Below are positions 1 to 51,971 of a stretch of 64,000 nucleotides of DNA, piece after piece. A program made the position numbers and the translations under genes. The first letter of the stretch is position 1; each line of letters begins with the position of its first letter. Source of the stretch: Pycnopodia helianthoides (taxonomy: Eukaryota > Echinodermata > Asteroidea > Forcipulatida > Asteriidae); the NCBI GenBank assembly GCA_032158295.1, contig CM063248.1, positions 2,459,773 through 2,523,772 of the forward strand, read 5' to 3'. The notes below the pieces were generated by a model. That model saw nothing but the letters and a program-made list of their open reading frames with translations, ran no database searches and was not told the origin of the DNA.

Positions 1-3000
1 TTCGAACCGGGGTCCACAGAGGTGAAAGGCAGAAAATAAACCACTTCTCAGTCACCTGGTTCTCAAATTTATATAAAGGCAGATTTTTTATTTATTTTTT
101 TTGTATTTATATTAATTTTTTTATTATTTTTTTGTTATTTTTATTTTATTGGGGGAAATACACTTTAATGTAAATTCATCACCAAATTTATGCCTGAGGG
201 AAATATATCATTGAATCCGGGCTCCAAATAATTATAAATTTAATCACAGTGTATGGTCCTGAGCGCACAATTGACTCGGATCAGTTGAATCCGGCTCAAA
301 CTCAATGTAAAATGTTAGTATGTGTTTACACGTTCGTAGGTATCGTACTAAGTGACCAACGTTATGGGTAATTACCAACCGCATCTCTGGCCGCAGCATT
401 CGCAAACGGCAACCAACCCCTCAGAAATCTGAGAAACGATTCATGCATGAATTGTTTCTCAGATTCAATGTATGTTGAAAAATTGTCCAAACATATGGCT
501 GCAAGGTTAATCCTTTCTCAAGATAGTTTATACTTTCAACAGCTGCAGTGCTTCTCACCAAGTAAGTTTGTATGGTCGTTAATCTTTGGAGAATTTGCCA
601 AAGCTAGACTCTACATCTAGGCACATCCGTCAACAAGTTTGCCAAAACAAAAACAAAATGCAGTGTTTTACTCAGTCGCCAATTAAACCCTGATTCACAA
701 TGTAAGCCACATGGAGCCACACAAATGAACGACAACCGTATACAGTTTCAAAAACAGATTGTTCCAAAGAGTTTAATTCCAAACAGATCTCTTTAATGTC
801 TTCCACAACAACAAAGCCGTAACGTGTCGAATGTATAGGCGGTGTACTCAGCTCGTGCTGGGGCATCAAGTTTCACTCGTTCGTATTTTTAGTGAAACTT
901 AACGGTACTGCTTCATAAAAAATGCATACAGTCGCATAACCTTTACTCCGACCCGAACCATAGTTGTGGAAGTTTTCTCAATTCTTGCAAACCCAACCTT
1001 CCATTTATTCATAAACATCGGGACTTACATTTTTGAACTAATTTTCAACCAAATGTCATTCTCCCTAATGTGCACCATCAATAATGAAAACTGAATCATA
1101 TTTACCCCGAATGGAGCTAAGCTATTATAGTGCACCCTTGAACGGGTTAAAGTTAATGAGAACTTCATAGGAGATTAGAAAGAACAACAACAAGAATAAA
1201 AACTAGAAGTTCGGTGTTTGGGACATCACAACCAAATAAATAGGTGTTCGGGCAGCAAATCCAAGAATTGAGTGGTAATCAATACTGCCTCAGTGTTCAT
1301 GGGAATAAGTTGGACTGAGCCAACCATGTAAACCACCTGCTCTCAAGAACTCTATATTTTAAATAATAATTAAAGAAAATTGAAACAAATGACATGCCTA
1401 CATTTTTAAATAAAGTAATTCTTGCACTGGGAGAAGGAACACATTAGTGTCCGACACCACTGTACTATGCCTTGTGGTTCATGTTATTATTCAATATTCA
1501 AGATTTGACATTTACAATCGATGGATGATGTCGCCAGATGGCGCTGCAAGCTTGTTAAGTGTGATCATGTCATCAATTTAACAGCTTTCAATATCTTTAC
1601 TTGATGAGTATCTGTATTTCATATGTATTTGTTGTATCGTTTTGTTCAGGAGTTTTGATTTTATGAATGATTCCTTTTGAAATAATTTCACGAGAGGTCA
1701 CTGTGTTTATTGATGACGCCATCATTATCATTATTTTGAAAAGGACAATGGTCGTGAGTAATTTCATACACATAAACCATGTTCCAATTCCCTTTCATAC
1801 TTGCTCTACAGAGCTGAAATTTTGGTTATTGATCATTTACTCACTTCAACTTCCGGTTTTGACCGGAAGACAAGGTCAATTTGGGGTCATGTCTGTTTAA
1901 CATAACCTACACCTATAGTTCCTATGATAACAGTTTAGCGAACCATTCTCTGAGTAAGTTCAGTAATCTACGGGAATCTTCATCAGCGCGGTTTTAATGG
2001 TTAGGACTATTAAGGGTAAGAACATTTCTAACAGCTAGATAAGGTTTAATGTTTTAATACTGTAATCAAACCAGGAGTGCGGAGAAAGGTGTTTGAACTT
2101 TGGTCATTGGTTGAGTGTTTGCGCGTGTTCGGTTGAACCGCGGTGAAGCGGCTGTTACGACCAAACCTTAACTGACTTGTTGGCTCGGTTAGGCTTGGTT
2201 TCAAGATGGCGGACTCTAAAAACTATCGGAAAATGTCAATGGAATTCTTTTTAAAACGAAATACCCTGAAGCATTACAATTAAACAATGTTAATAAAATT
2301 ACAAAGACTGAGTTCCATTATTTGAAAATTAAATGAAAGTAGTATAATTTTCAGAACATGAACTTTCTCGAGATGTACCTACGTCATGGTAGCAAAAAAA
2401 CAAGCCCAAGAAGTGTCTTAAATGCTATAATTTGCATCTTTGTCTGATACGACGAACAAAGGGTACTTAAAATTTTGTTTCTGATCGGTCTGAGCTCTAA
2501 TCTAAAAAATCTCGATGTATCATAGCTTCTTTAAAGAACTAGGCTGTTTTAACAAATTCAAATCTTTCCAACAACCGTGTTAACTAGGATTGTCTTCATC
2601 AGGTATCCAGCAATCTAAAGTTGTCGAGTCAAACTTTCCGGACTGTATTAAAGCAGCCATTCACACCTACTCACAAATTGACCTCTGCCTATGACTAAAT
2701 CACTGGATTGAAGTTGAAAACCATTAATTTTGCCATTGACTTTCCAGCGAGTTCATCAATGTTGCATGGAAATGCATAACGAAGTGTTGCAGCGTAATTA
2801 AAACAGATTTGTTCCCCAAAAGAACGACGTCAAACAGCCGTATGACTGGTCCTTAAACGCAAGGTGTTCAATCAGTTTGAATAATTCAGTGTTGATTTTC
2901 TTTTCGATGAAAAATGCAAAATGATAAAGTCAAAATGTCCTGAAACTGTTGTTATTTTGATGAAGGGGAGCAGGTCTTTGGTAAATATACGCTACTCAGA

Positions 3001-4569
3001 ATTATCACACCGGATTGGTAGAGCTGACAGGAACGGTCGCAGACAGTGTTCAGCTTTGGTGTGATCAACCATTTTATACATGAAATCAGAACCCTGTTAA
3101 ATATTGTGCTTATTAATCCGTTGTGTGAGTCAGGATAAAATAGCGAAAAACCATGCAGAATTTTCAGCATGTAAACACATTGTCCTTACTGGTGGTTGCA
3201 ACAACCGAGATTAGCTGTTGCGTGTGTGGGTTTTTTTTGTGTTTTTTTTTTAGTTTTTTTGGTCTTCAGATACAGTTTTCTCGGTTATGACTTCATTTCA
3301 GAACGAAATATTTCACAGAAAGAAATGGTTCTAGTATGAACTTCAAAATAAGTAGGCTTTCGACTGAAGCTAAATAAAGATTTGTCTTATCCTTACCAAT
3401 CCTGTATAGTACCTTTAACAAATTCCGGGAATAACAAAAATACAAGAGAAACTGAAGAAGAAATGAATAGTCACTTAATACTAACAGACACTATTAAAGC
3501 ACAGTCTAACGATATTCCCCCTTTAGTGTAAGAGCAACTTGTAATGACTTTTCAAAAAATCATGATGTTAGATTCACCATAAAATTATATTCTAGCGAAT
3601 GTTTTCATTTCATGCTAATCGTAATCAGGCGTGTGATTATATCCGAATGACTGACCCCCGCAGTGGAGTTTGACACCCCGGTGTGTCTGTCGACTCATCA
3701 CCCGGCCGAGGTGACGCAGGGGCCCTAAGCTCCGAGGCCCGGTGCCATCAATTACCTCCGCACGCTGCCATTCGACCGAGACTCGGAGCAGCTTAATGTC
3801 CTCGATGAAAAACTGAATACTTTTTTTTTCTTTTTTTTTGAGGGGCGTGGGAAAATTAGAAGTCAGTACAATCCCAAAGGTTCCGGTCCCTGCTGAGTAA
3901 AACCGTGTGGAATTCACGTATTTCCCAATAGACGGGCGGCGCGGGAACATTTAATTTAAGCTCATGATAATTTTAAATGGGTGATTCGAGCTGTTTCTTT
4001 ACCACATCACAAAATCCTCATGAAAACAATTAAACATTCACGAGCGAGATATATTTACACTTCTGACCCTGTGCCCTAGTTCGTTTCGATGTTAACACTA
4101 ATCTGGGTAAAAACAAAATTGTCAGTAGCTGCTCTTCGGGAAATATTGCTTAACTATTTAAAGCATTAGTTTGCTTAGTAGAATTAGCAGGTAGCCAGTT
4201 AAATCGCGTTTCAAGTCATGTAAGCAGCAAGTCAACCTCATTTCAGCTTAGCTCAATTTATGTATTTAGACTCCCAGTGCACACTCACTGAAAATATCAA
4301 TAACAACTATTACCACTGAAACCTCTTCACTCATCAGCATAACCTTTGACCTTATGCTAATGATCACAAGCGCCAAATTCAAAGGTGTTTCGTGCGATGC
4401 TCTAAATTTAGTTTGTGTACACCATTAAGGGAACCGCGGCGTAAGATGGAACTAACTGGAGTAGTAATCCAGTGTGTGTCGAACATTTCTGCGAAGAGCT
4501 TTGTACATTTTTACAAAAGAAGACATTGATCTGATTGACTTCTTGTTTTGGTTTGTTTTTTCCCGCTAG
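1..4569. other. Non-coding DNA upstream of the first recognised GRIA exon
   Basis: Probably a GRIA intron or 5' region. No exon I can defend. It holds T-rich tracts near 84-150 and 3228-3260, a near-perfect 34-bp palindrome at 429-462 (CTGAGAAACG... with its complement), a TTGTAC-rich element end near 3390-3422, a YY1-like ATGGCGG context at 2202-2212, and a GC-rich patch at 3650-3790 discussed separately. Confidence 0.5.
429..462. repeat. 34-bp near-perfect palindrome
   Basis: CTGAGAAACGATTCATG is followed directly by its complement with one mismatch. It resembles the CTGAGAAAGGC / GCCTTTCTCAG parts of the repeat at 23782-24146, so it may be the core of a decayed copy. Confidence 0.6.
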
Positions 4570-28438
<23,869 letters not shown>

Positions 28439-29107
28439 TAGCACTTTCAACGGTCACAATTTCTGGCCCATTTGAAGAAAAGAAGAACAAAAAATCAAAG
28501 TCGGTTGCTGCCATGAGTGTTGATTGGAGCGCCCTCTATTATTAAAAAAAAAATTCGATACGGAAAATGTGTCAACTTTAACATGAGAAGAGTATATTAA
28601 AAAGGGTCGAGTAAGATTCTTTTTCTACTTTGATAAAGACAGGATATAGGATGGACCAGTAAAAGTAACAATCTAGTGATTAAATTATCAAATAATGTTA
28701 ATTTGTTTGCCATGTCGGTTCAATGAACCTTGTCTGTTTATTTCGATTACGCTCATTTTTGAGAAAAAAATTCCAGCCGAAATATTTACTGTTCTACTAT
28801 AAAATTTCTTTTATTTACTGCTTATTAAGCAGTAAACAAGTTTACCATTACGAAAAAAAGGTTTCGTGTTTTTGAAAACGCGAATTGAAATTAAGGTCAG
28901 ATTCTATATACACCAAATAACCATTACCTTTGCAAGAAAAAAATAATAATTCTCCAAATGTTTCGAGGAATTGAATCGGACATGTTTATATTGAAATCCA
29001 AAACTATTTTAGGTTTTGCATAAAATAATGGTAAACAAATTTTCAAAACGGTTGCTGTACCCAGCAGGTCCTTAGTAATTATTCGAACATAACAGGCTGC
29101 CATTTAA

Positions 29108-29330
29108 TGTCCTTTGAAATTATAGACCTTTCTATTGCAACGTCACAGCCCGAGTTTTTGCCAACCAAGGCTGGTAAAACTATGGGAAGCCATACCAAAT
29201 GCAAAGCAAAAACAGAAGCCACAGTTTGTAACAATGTTTGTACACAATATAAAACAGTGTTGAAATTTGTTGAAAAGAAAGCAACCAACACAGGATGTGT
29301 TTCTCTTTCAATTGAAAAGTTTGCAGAAAT
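29108..29330. repeat. Dispersed repeat (TTGCAACGTCACAGCCCGAG...)
   Basis: GTCACAGCCCGAGTTTTTGC and GGCTGGTAAAACTATGGG resemble 39035-39080 (CGTCACAGCCGCGAGTTCTG, GGTCGGCAAAAGTATGGG), so this is a repeat pair flanking the intergenic region. Confidence 0.55.
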
Positions 29331-29476
29331 TTGAATTTGTTCACAACATCAGTTCTGTTACACGACTGAACGTTTTGCTAACATTTGGCAGTCCGTGCCA
29401 ACCGGCGCGGTTTGTTCATCAACAAAAGAAAGGTCTTAAATTTTATTTTAAAGAGCTTTGTTATGTAAATCGTTAA

Positions 29477-29602
29477 TTAAAGGGTGTGCACAATACTGGT
29501 AAGATTGTATAACAAATTTTTACAGATTTTCACATAGGCCTAACTCAGCCAAGTAAAAAGGCTAGGTAAACAGATGGTGGTAGTGGAAAAACTTCCCTTT
29601 AA
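29477..29602. repeat. Short TTAAAGGG...CCCTTTAA element (family B-like)
   Basis: Begins TTAAAGGGTGTGCACAATAC + TGGTAAGAT and ends AACTTCCCTTTAAG. Similar to the left end of 49537-49878; internally deleted. Confidence 0.6.
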
Positions 29603-29649
29603 GTAGTTTTGCTTGAAGTGCAATATATTTTGGGAATTAGTGAAACAAA

Positions 29650-29782
29650 GGGAGACTTTTGAACGCTAGATGGCAACAGACATACCAGGATAAATTCCTT
29701 GTTGATGTAAATCTAAGCATGCCGAGAACATGGACTTACCTGGTAAGTCTGCCGCCACCTAGCGTCCAAAAAGTCCCCCATT
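29650..29782. mobile_element. 133-bp fold-back element
   Basis: Left arm GGGAGACTTTTGAACGCTAG + ATGGCAACAGACATACCAGG, right arm CCTGGTAAGTCTGCCGCCAC + CTAGCGTCCAAAAAGTCCCC; imperfect reverse complements around a central TAAATCTAAGCATGCCGAGA. Confidence 0.85.
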
Positions 29783-30228
29783 AGTTTACATCTCGCAAGA
29801 CCAATACATGATGTTAAAGAATAGTGAAAACAGTTAATGGTTTTTTTTTCGGTGACTGAAATGACCGATTAATAACAAGTTTGTTATTTCATGTGAATGG
29901 CGGATCACATAAAGCGCGTGTACTCGTCTTTGACAATACCAATGTTGTCCATGTGCTTGAGCTTCCACATTACACTGTTTTCAACCGTTATAGCATTTTT
30001 TTATCAAGTTTGATTTTTCTTCGCGTGTAGACCTACTGGTAGGATAGTCGAAGTGACTGTTGTAACTGTATCAGCTGGAATGTTGATGCCACACCTATAT
30101 CCAAATGGAAGCTGATACACACAGTGTTGTACTTCTCGCAATCTTGTGTACGTGATTGAATACAATGCAGAGGGGGCTTGGTATTCGTGCTATTTCATTT
30201 CAAACTGTCTCCTTTCTCTGTGGTTTCA

Positions 30229-30430
30229 GAACCTATTGTGAAGGTATACCAGGCCCGATATGTTGCAGACGGTTTGTGTGTGCCCCCTCCCCCCCCCCCA
30301 AAGAAAAGCACTCTTGCACAGAAGTCCCCCCCCCCCGTCCTAAAATCCTCTAAAGAATTTCTGTGATTCTCAGAACACAAACAAGATATAATAGGAGAGA
30401 GCACACCTCGCCGCATACCGAGCACCAAGA
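30229..30430. repeat. Dispersed repeat H, copy 1
   Basis: CCAGGCCCGATATGTTGCAG, a poly-C tract, CCTAAAATCCTCTAAAGA and CGCATACCGAGCACCAA. Copy 2 at 44836-45030 keeps the same order in the same orientation with a divergent middle. Confidence 0.75.
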
Positions 30431-32218
30431 AGGATGTGATATTTTAAAGGAAAGGAAGATTGGCATTTCAAAAATTTGCACGGTCTCTCACGAATACCCA
30501 ATGACAATGTTCTTTATGGTAATTCCTTTTTGAATGTGGAAGAAGAAGGCAACTGATTCTAAAGAGTCACGGTGGTTCTCTGTTTAATTCTGCCGAGGAA
30601 AGTGGCAACAATGCAATTCAAACATGTTCTTAAGCCTCGCATGAGGTCAGGTCAACTGTTGACCAATTCTACCCAGGATTCTAAACAAAATAAACACCCA
30701 TACGGCTGAAACAATCACGGGAGCATATACGACGACGGTCTTCGCTTTTCCCTTCCGGTCTCGTCGCTTATTTCTTCAAGTAATGTGAGTGACATTCATT
30801 TCAATTTGTTCCTGTCTTTTCCCCCCGGTGTTTAGAGTTGGGGAAACTAAATTTTAAGGCGTTTTTTATGTGGTTTATTTGTACTATTTGGGGTGTTTTC
30901 CTACCACCACGAATACTCTGCAGTCGGACACGACTGCCTGTAATGCTGTTTTCACCCTTTGCTCTTTCCACACAAACTTCGAGGGAAAGTCCAACCCATG
31001 CTATTAATTCATTGCAACCTTTTTGGGGATGGTTTTTGTGAGGAAATTACTATATAGGGTTCGGCTTTCGTTCTAAAAAAAAAACAAAAAATCTTTGCAA
31101 CACTAAGATTTTTGATATCTGGGTTATAGTGCAACAAAAACAAAAATCGTGTCGGTCTCTTTTGAGTTGACGTCATCCTCGTCTGGTTCCCTATGATACC
31201 TATCAACAGCGGAAGGGGGCCATTCATCTTTTCATAACCAGGGACCAGACCAGTTGTTCCTCCCAGATTTGGTTTGGTAATAAAAGTTAATGGAATAGAA
31301 AGGAAACAGACTGGTTACACCAGTCGACTCCAGTTGTTGTAACTGATTTATTTGAACGATGGACATTATGATGTGACGTAAAAGGTGTATTATAGGAACA
31401 AATATGTAATAATAATGTAGCGCAGTCTTATTGTATATGAATCTGCATGTTTTTAAATGTAAAATTTATATAAAAAGAGCCACTGAACTAGTACCGATGT
31501 CGATGTACAAAACGCCGAAAATGCTTGAGTGTATTTGAAATTGCAGTTAGTATTGAAACGATGTAAAACAACAACTGTTTCTTATTCATAATGTCCAACT
31601 TGACTCGATCGTTCATTTAGTAATGTAGTAGAGTAAAGACGAGCTCAGTCAGGGATGTGTTATGTGTATTTTGACGCGGTTTTAAAAAATTCTTTTTTTT
31701 TTGGTCAGAATTTAAATGGAATATTGAAATTAAATACTATTCAACCATACTGCACCCATTGTTTTTGTTGGTGGGACGTAAGTTTTAGACGTATACGGGC
31801 TTTGGGTAAATACATTTTAATACAATGTCTGTGAGACGTATTTTATGAAAAACTTTGGGAAAATGTGTGTTTAAATATGGCTATAGCAGTGGTTTCCATT
31901 GTTATGTAAATTAATCGTTTTTACTTCTATTTACTCGGGTGGCTCGAAATATGTATTCATATTTATTACTGCGTTCGTTTTAAAGAAAGTGTACTTCAGT
32001 ATATTTATAGGCGTGCACTTATTGCTGGTGATAAGCGTGCCTTTTTGTCAAATAAACGTAACACTTGATTTGAAGGATTTGTTGTTTTGCGAAGGAGTGA
32101 ACCAAGGAAGTTCAAAATAAACAATGTAATTAAAGGAGTAATGGAATCTGTGTTAGCGGGTGCATCACTTTGAAATGATCGATTATCGAGCTTCAAAATA
32201 CAGTCGTTGCACGACTCC

Positions 32219-32570
32219 TGTATAGTGGGGGCAGATAGGGTCAACTTTGGGGACAGGTAGGTGATGTGACTGTGCCTTTAATAACACGAGCATGGAATTT
32301 GGCAGAAAGTCAGAATGTGGGAAAGATATTTGGCCATACAGGGACATCGCAGATTTGTCCAATAAAAAAACATCGGCAATCAAGCAATTTCTAAATTTTC
32401 ACTGTCGATGCTTGGTATTCTACTTTTCTTTCTTTTTTTTCAAATGACAAATCTGAGATAGCCATAAGGCCAAATATCTTTCTCATGACAGACTCTGAAT
32501 GTGTGCTACAATCCATGCCTGTATCATCAAAGGCACATTTCCATCACCTACCTGACGTATAGTACTGGCC
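32219..32570. repeat. Family E fold-back element (copy 3)
   Basis: GGACAGGTAGGTGATGTGAC at the left is the inverse of TTTCCATCACCTACCTGACG at the right; internal GAGCATGGAATTTGGCAGAA against TGTGTGCTACAATCCATGCC. The best-preserved hairpin of the family. Confidence 0.85.
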
Positions 32571-34375
32571 AAACTAATCTAGGTTAGCCTAATAGACAAC
32601 TGTTTAATTGTTCTGTTTTTCTTTCCTTTCCTCAATTTAGGAAAATACAAAATTGTTTAATTGTTTTGTCTTTCTGTCCTTTTTGTTTCTTTCTTCCTTT
32701 CGACTTTATAGAATTATTATTATTACTATTTTGTTGGGGTGTGTTGGGATGGGAGTTTCTTCCTTTTTTTGGGGGGGGGGCACACAAAAGTCAAAGCAGA
32801 AACAACAATCCCAAATTGTGTACAAAATTGTAACTTTTTATTGTAAAATAATGCTGATCATCAAATATTGTTAGTTTGGGTACACCTGTTAATAATGATA
32901 GTAACAACACTCAAGTAGAACGCAATTATCCGTCACTGTCTTAACTGACTGTCATTGTCCGTCATTCTGTTGAATACTGTATTTTGTTGTGTCGACCAGT
33001 AAAGATTGTCGTCATGCAGATCTTGTAAGCCCCAAGTTGCTTTTTAATCTATAACTATGGCAGCGTTCGGAGAAAACCTCTCAAAGCGTTCGAATTGTTT
33101 TGAAGTTTGGGGAATATTTATCATTCATGCATTAGTAATTGGCACACTTGTTTTATCTATTTGTTTTATTATTTATTATTTCTTATTAGTTTTACTTTTA
33201 TTGTTTTTTTATTGTTTTTATGTTTTTACATATGTAAGTCGGATTACAAAATTGAAATCTCTATTCAGAATCCGGGATACAAATACTCTAAAGTGAACTT
33301 GATCCCTGATTGTGTCATCAATTGGGCTCGATGTCTTCCCCCCCATACACCAGATCAATTTCGTTCTCAATAACCTCCTTAAGCGGTAGAGTCGACCCCC
33401 ACGGATGAGTGTATTCGTACAGCCTTGCTCTGTCATGACGCTCTTATGCGGGACACTTTACAAGAGTGCTCAACTGTAGGTCATTATCTGTCAATTTGTC
33501 AGGGTCGTCTTTTATATCATATGTCATTGGAGCTCTGATCTCCCACAAGTGTCCCCTTTCTATCAGGTCAACCGTTTTCTCTCAGTTTGTCATAGCTCAC
33601 AGATTCCGTCTGTCCGTGCGTTGTCGGTCAGTGTCTGTAATTGACGGTTGTGCTGGTCGTAGTGTCCGCAGATTTGACGCTTCCCACCCCCCCCCCTTTG
33701 TCCGTTTGTCCAAGTGAGGGCCTATACATGAATGTCGTTCAAGTCATAAATATCGGTCATTCGGCCTTTGTTTAAGAACAATCAGTTTTACAGTTTAATT
33801 AAAAATCGTCAAACAACATGGTCACGTTGGGAACACTGGTAAAAGTTCGTCGTAATGACAATATTGTGTTGAACCAAGTATACATCTATATGTAAAACAG
33901 AACCATCCGCCCATGCTTGAAATGCTTGGTGATCTTAACACTTTTTTGAAGCTTTAAGAAATATTTAAAAAGATTAAGGCCGAATAAGTTTCAATTCAAA
34001 GTCTTCAACTTTTATTTAATCACAATCGATGCTGTGTAAGTAATGTCTATGTTTGTCTTTGGCCTTGTTCTCCTTCCACATTAAAACAAAGTTCTGTACC
34101 TTAATTAAGGTGTAAAATCTAAATGACGGGATGGTCACTATTGAGTATTTGAAAAATACCCTCTGGAACCACCCTTGCTTGTTTCGATTGCCGCAATCGA
34201 AATAAACAGCGTGAGAATGTGCACAACATCTCTGACTAAATAAAAACCATTTTGAGGGTGTAAATTTCACTAAGACGTCATTCTCGAATACAATGAATTT
34301 TTACGTCAGTTTGATTGTGTTGGTTGAGGACACGAGGATGGGAACTAGACCTTCCCATGGAATATGCTGATTGCA

Positions 34376-34495
34376 TTCACGCATGCGCACATGCACTAAT
34401 GGTTGGCAGACGCCATCAAGTTGTGCACCAGGTAGACGCACTAACGCGTATGCTCAATCTGCCAACCAGTAGTGCTAGTGCGCACGCGCGTTGTA
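34376..34495. repeat. Imperfect inverted repeat around TGGTTGGCAGA
   Basis: ACTAATGGTTGGCAGA (34396-34411) and TCTGCCAACCAGTAGT (34459-34474), flanked by GCGCAC-rich DNA (GCATGCGCACATGC and GTGCGCACGCGCG). Confidence 0.65.
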
Positions 34496-37400
34496 CAATT
34501 TACATAATTCATCGCAAGGGTCTATTATTTTACTCTTCTAAGTGTTTGGCATATCAATCAGAGCTGGCCAGATCGTCCCGCAACATACAAAATTATTTAT
34601 TTAATATAAAGGAGGTAATCACCTAAAACTAGTGGGAGTATTATGACTTCCTGCGAAGTACGTCACCAAACATTTCAAGCATCGTGAAGTTATATTTTTT
34701 CCCGCCCTTTTCACTTCACGGTCGACTTGTATGACTTGGATATACAGTCGGTAACACTGTCAAATGAATTACTACTCAGGGTGTTTTTTTTATAAATACA
34801 ACAATGATTAGGGAAGTCGATTCTATAGCATTAGCAAATCTACAGTTGTATAATTGTAAGTACTATTATTATGATTCAAATTGCTTACAGTTTCAATGCA
34901 AAGTCTTAGTCAATTTTAAACACAAGCCCTGTATTGTAAGATTGCTTTGAATGTCATTCGATATTTTCTCCACTTGTCAACACTCTGTTAAAATGTAAAG
35001 AAGTCATTCCGACTGTTTACCTCTTATCAAATGTCACTTTATGTAACTGTTGTTGCAGAATCATTCTCAAAGTTATCATCTAAATTGCTTTAATCATCAA
35101 AATGCATTAGAAAAAATGTCAACAACACAACTAGGTATAATAGTTTCTTCAAAATTTGATATCAAAATCAACCCGTCAAAAGCGAAAAGTTCGATAAAAA
35201 AATTGTCAATAACGTTTTTAAAAAAAAAATAGTTTTCAAAATTAATAAAAACATTAAAACTAAAAAAAGAGAAAACAAAATTCTGACCAACATTGACAAA
35301 GTGTCCTTTCTATAAATACTTCTTCTTCACAACAAACTGGGTAAGTGGAAATAAAAGACGTCTGCCAATAATTTACGTCTTCTAAATTATTATATGTTTT
35401 TGTTTTCTGTTTGAACTTGAAGCCGCAGTTTACAGGCTGCAAATGTAATCGTCGAATTGTAATAGTTCGTAACAAAAAATATATAAAAAAAGGAAAAGGA
35501 AACTGCGAATCTCTCTTTGAGGTAAAAGAGTATTAGGGTTGTGGAAGAAGCTTGGAAGATAAAAGTTGAAATTTCCCAAATTAATGATGTCATCTAAGAC
35601 AAACGAAAGCAGTTTAATGGAAACATTCTCACTGGCACAAACTCCCGCAGGAATTTAAGCTGAATTGTGCTCCATGAACACTCAAGGGACTTAAAGCGAG
35701 TCTTATCAAGAGTCGAGGAAGATGACCCCAAAAGGAAATAGTTTAACCTGGGTCAAAAATCTTGCTAGAAAAAAAATATATTTGCCAAATGTATAATATC
35801 TAGGCAGATTACATAATGGAAATAATTTGTAGGTATCTATCCATCTTACAATTTAAAATAGTATTTAAAATGTTTGTGGTTGATTCGTGAAACTGAACTC
35901 CCCCACCACCACCCCCCCCCCTGTTTTTGTGGTTTTTTCCCGTTTTTTTCAATTTTTTTTTTTATGGATCCAGTTCAAATGATTAGTTTGTGTTTCCCCG
36001 GGGTAAATTATCACAAATTGCGCAAATTGTGAACTATTAAACAGACAATTACCCAGATTGTTCTGCTCCCCTTTTTTTCGTTTTGTAATCTGGTGGTCTT
36101 TCAAAAGACAAATCGTGTTAAATTTGAAAAGCTCCCAAAAAAGGAAAACAATCGACAATTTTCGTCTTTTATTTGTTGTATTATCATTGTTATTTAATTT
36201 GTTGCCTTAAGCCTTTCCTCAAACTGTCTGAATTTGGTTGGAAAGGTGTCTTTCAAATGATACCGCCAACTTAATGACTCATTCAATACGTTAGGAAACT
36301 AAATGTAGCAATTCCAGTAATGTTTAAAGTTTGATTTTATTTCATGCATACAGTTTGCATAAATCCAGTCGAAAGCAATCTCACATTTGCTTTGTCTGGT
36401 ACCCTTTTCAGGTCATTCTGTTTTTATTGTGTTTCGTGAACATTTTAGCTTAGGTAATTGCCACCCGCCCCCCCCCCCCCCCGCAATCGAAAAATGTGAT
36501 TCTTTGGCCAACTACATAAAGACATTCCCTAGGTTGTATTTCCGCCATACATTGTTTCTACAGATAGCCATGAAGTAAAAGAGAACATTTAATTTATTGT
36601 ATTTCTTCGAAACGTCATGCACTGTATTATTTAACAACAAACATCAAACATGCCCCACTCTACAAGATTGCAAACAAAATGTGGCGTATTCGATATTTTG
36701 CCAGGACAATTTTCATAATTTTCATCATACGAATTGATTCAAACTTTTATCCAGAAAAAAAAATTAATGATAAAATCGAACACGATTTGTCAGTACAAAA
36801 TTCTTGAACTCAATATTTCATCCATATATTTTGCAGTCGTGCATAAATTACATTTCTTATTTTGTAATAATAATTGTTTTTTTTAATTTACAGGATTTTG
36901 TTCCACGTAACTATTTACAAAATGACGTCAGAGTCGATGTCCTTGAAGTACTGGGATATTGTTTTAATATTTTAATTGGGATTATACACTTGTTTTTATT
37001 ACTAGTTTACAGTTTGGGGCAATACCTGGGAGTATTTTGTAGTAACATTGATTACTTTTTTTATTTTTGACATTTCGGGTTTTTTTTCGGGGGGAATCAT
37101 TCTCCTTAGAACGTTTTTTTCTTTCTTTAGAAAAACACACATCAACTGATTTAAATTTTGATGCAACTGTCCAGCTGGGCGTAGTCTTGATTGGTGGCGC
37201 CAGTTTTTGTATAAGTCGCCGGTAGAGGGCGCTACATCGACTGGCTCGGAGGGACCGGGCGAGCCTGCGAATCTTGTTCAAAACTTTGACACAGATATCT
37301 TCTTCTCCAGTAGTTCGTGTTGCACCCGCTGGCGACAACTTTGATCAAACTAACGACGTCGATGAAGACTACGGGTTGAGCGTAGCTGGCTGTAGTGATT

Positions 37401-38073
37401 TAACTTAATGGCTCAGTTATGTGTGGTTTTAGATGAGACATAATCAGCGAGATGACCTTAAAGATGTTGTCTCACGCAAGAGACAAAATAATATGAGATG
37501 GTTTCTTTTAAAGACACCGAAGAGGAACCGTTTCCTCGAGGAGCGATCTAATAATCCAAAACAGCTATACCAACAAGCTGGAAACTGTGAAATTTCGACT
37601 CAATAATGTTACAATCATCATTCAGTAACCAAACATGCACGTGGTTTACGGTCATAACCTCCCCCATTGAACATCATCGGAACGCGAGTTTTTCCAACAT
37701 GATGTGAAATCCGCAGTAAGAATGAAGATTTTAATTTCGAAAAAGGGCAAGCCTAACTACGCAATCTCGTGCAATCTTTTGAAGGAAAACGGGAAGAGCT
37801 ATGGGGTACCGGTTTTTTTTTTTAACAAAGACTTTTATATACGTGTGTATGGCTCTGCGCCGGAGTGCCGATCCGTTGTTTGCTGACAGTACACGCTGTA
37901 TGGACTCATCAGAATCGTAGTTATGTTCAATTGAAGGGCGGTTGAGGCAAAAGCACTGACAGCCACACGAAATTGATTGGATATCCTCCGAAGCATGCTA
38001 ACATCATTTGTAGAAGAACTCCCAAAATGACTAACGTTAATGAAAAAAAAAAAAGCTAAGTTGTCGAAGACAT

Positions 38074-51971
<13,898 letters not shown>

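Larger units (their letters stand above)
28439..38073. other. Intergenic interval between convergent genes, incl. probable 3' UTRs
   Basis: About 9.6 kb, AT-rich, no supported gene on either strand. It should hold the GRIA 3' UTR (an AATAAA occurs at 31279-31284) and the GABRB 3' UTR (a complementary AATAAA at 37060-37065), but neither end can be placed. The remaining short frames show no family resemblance. Confidence 0.6.
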
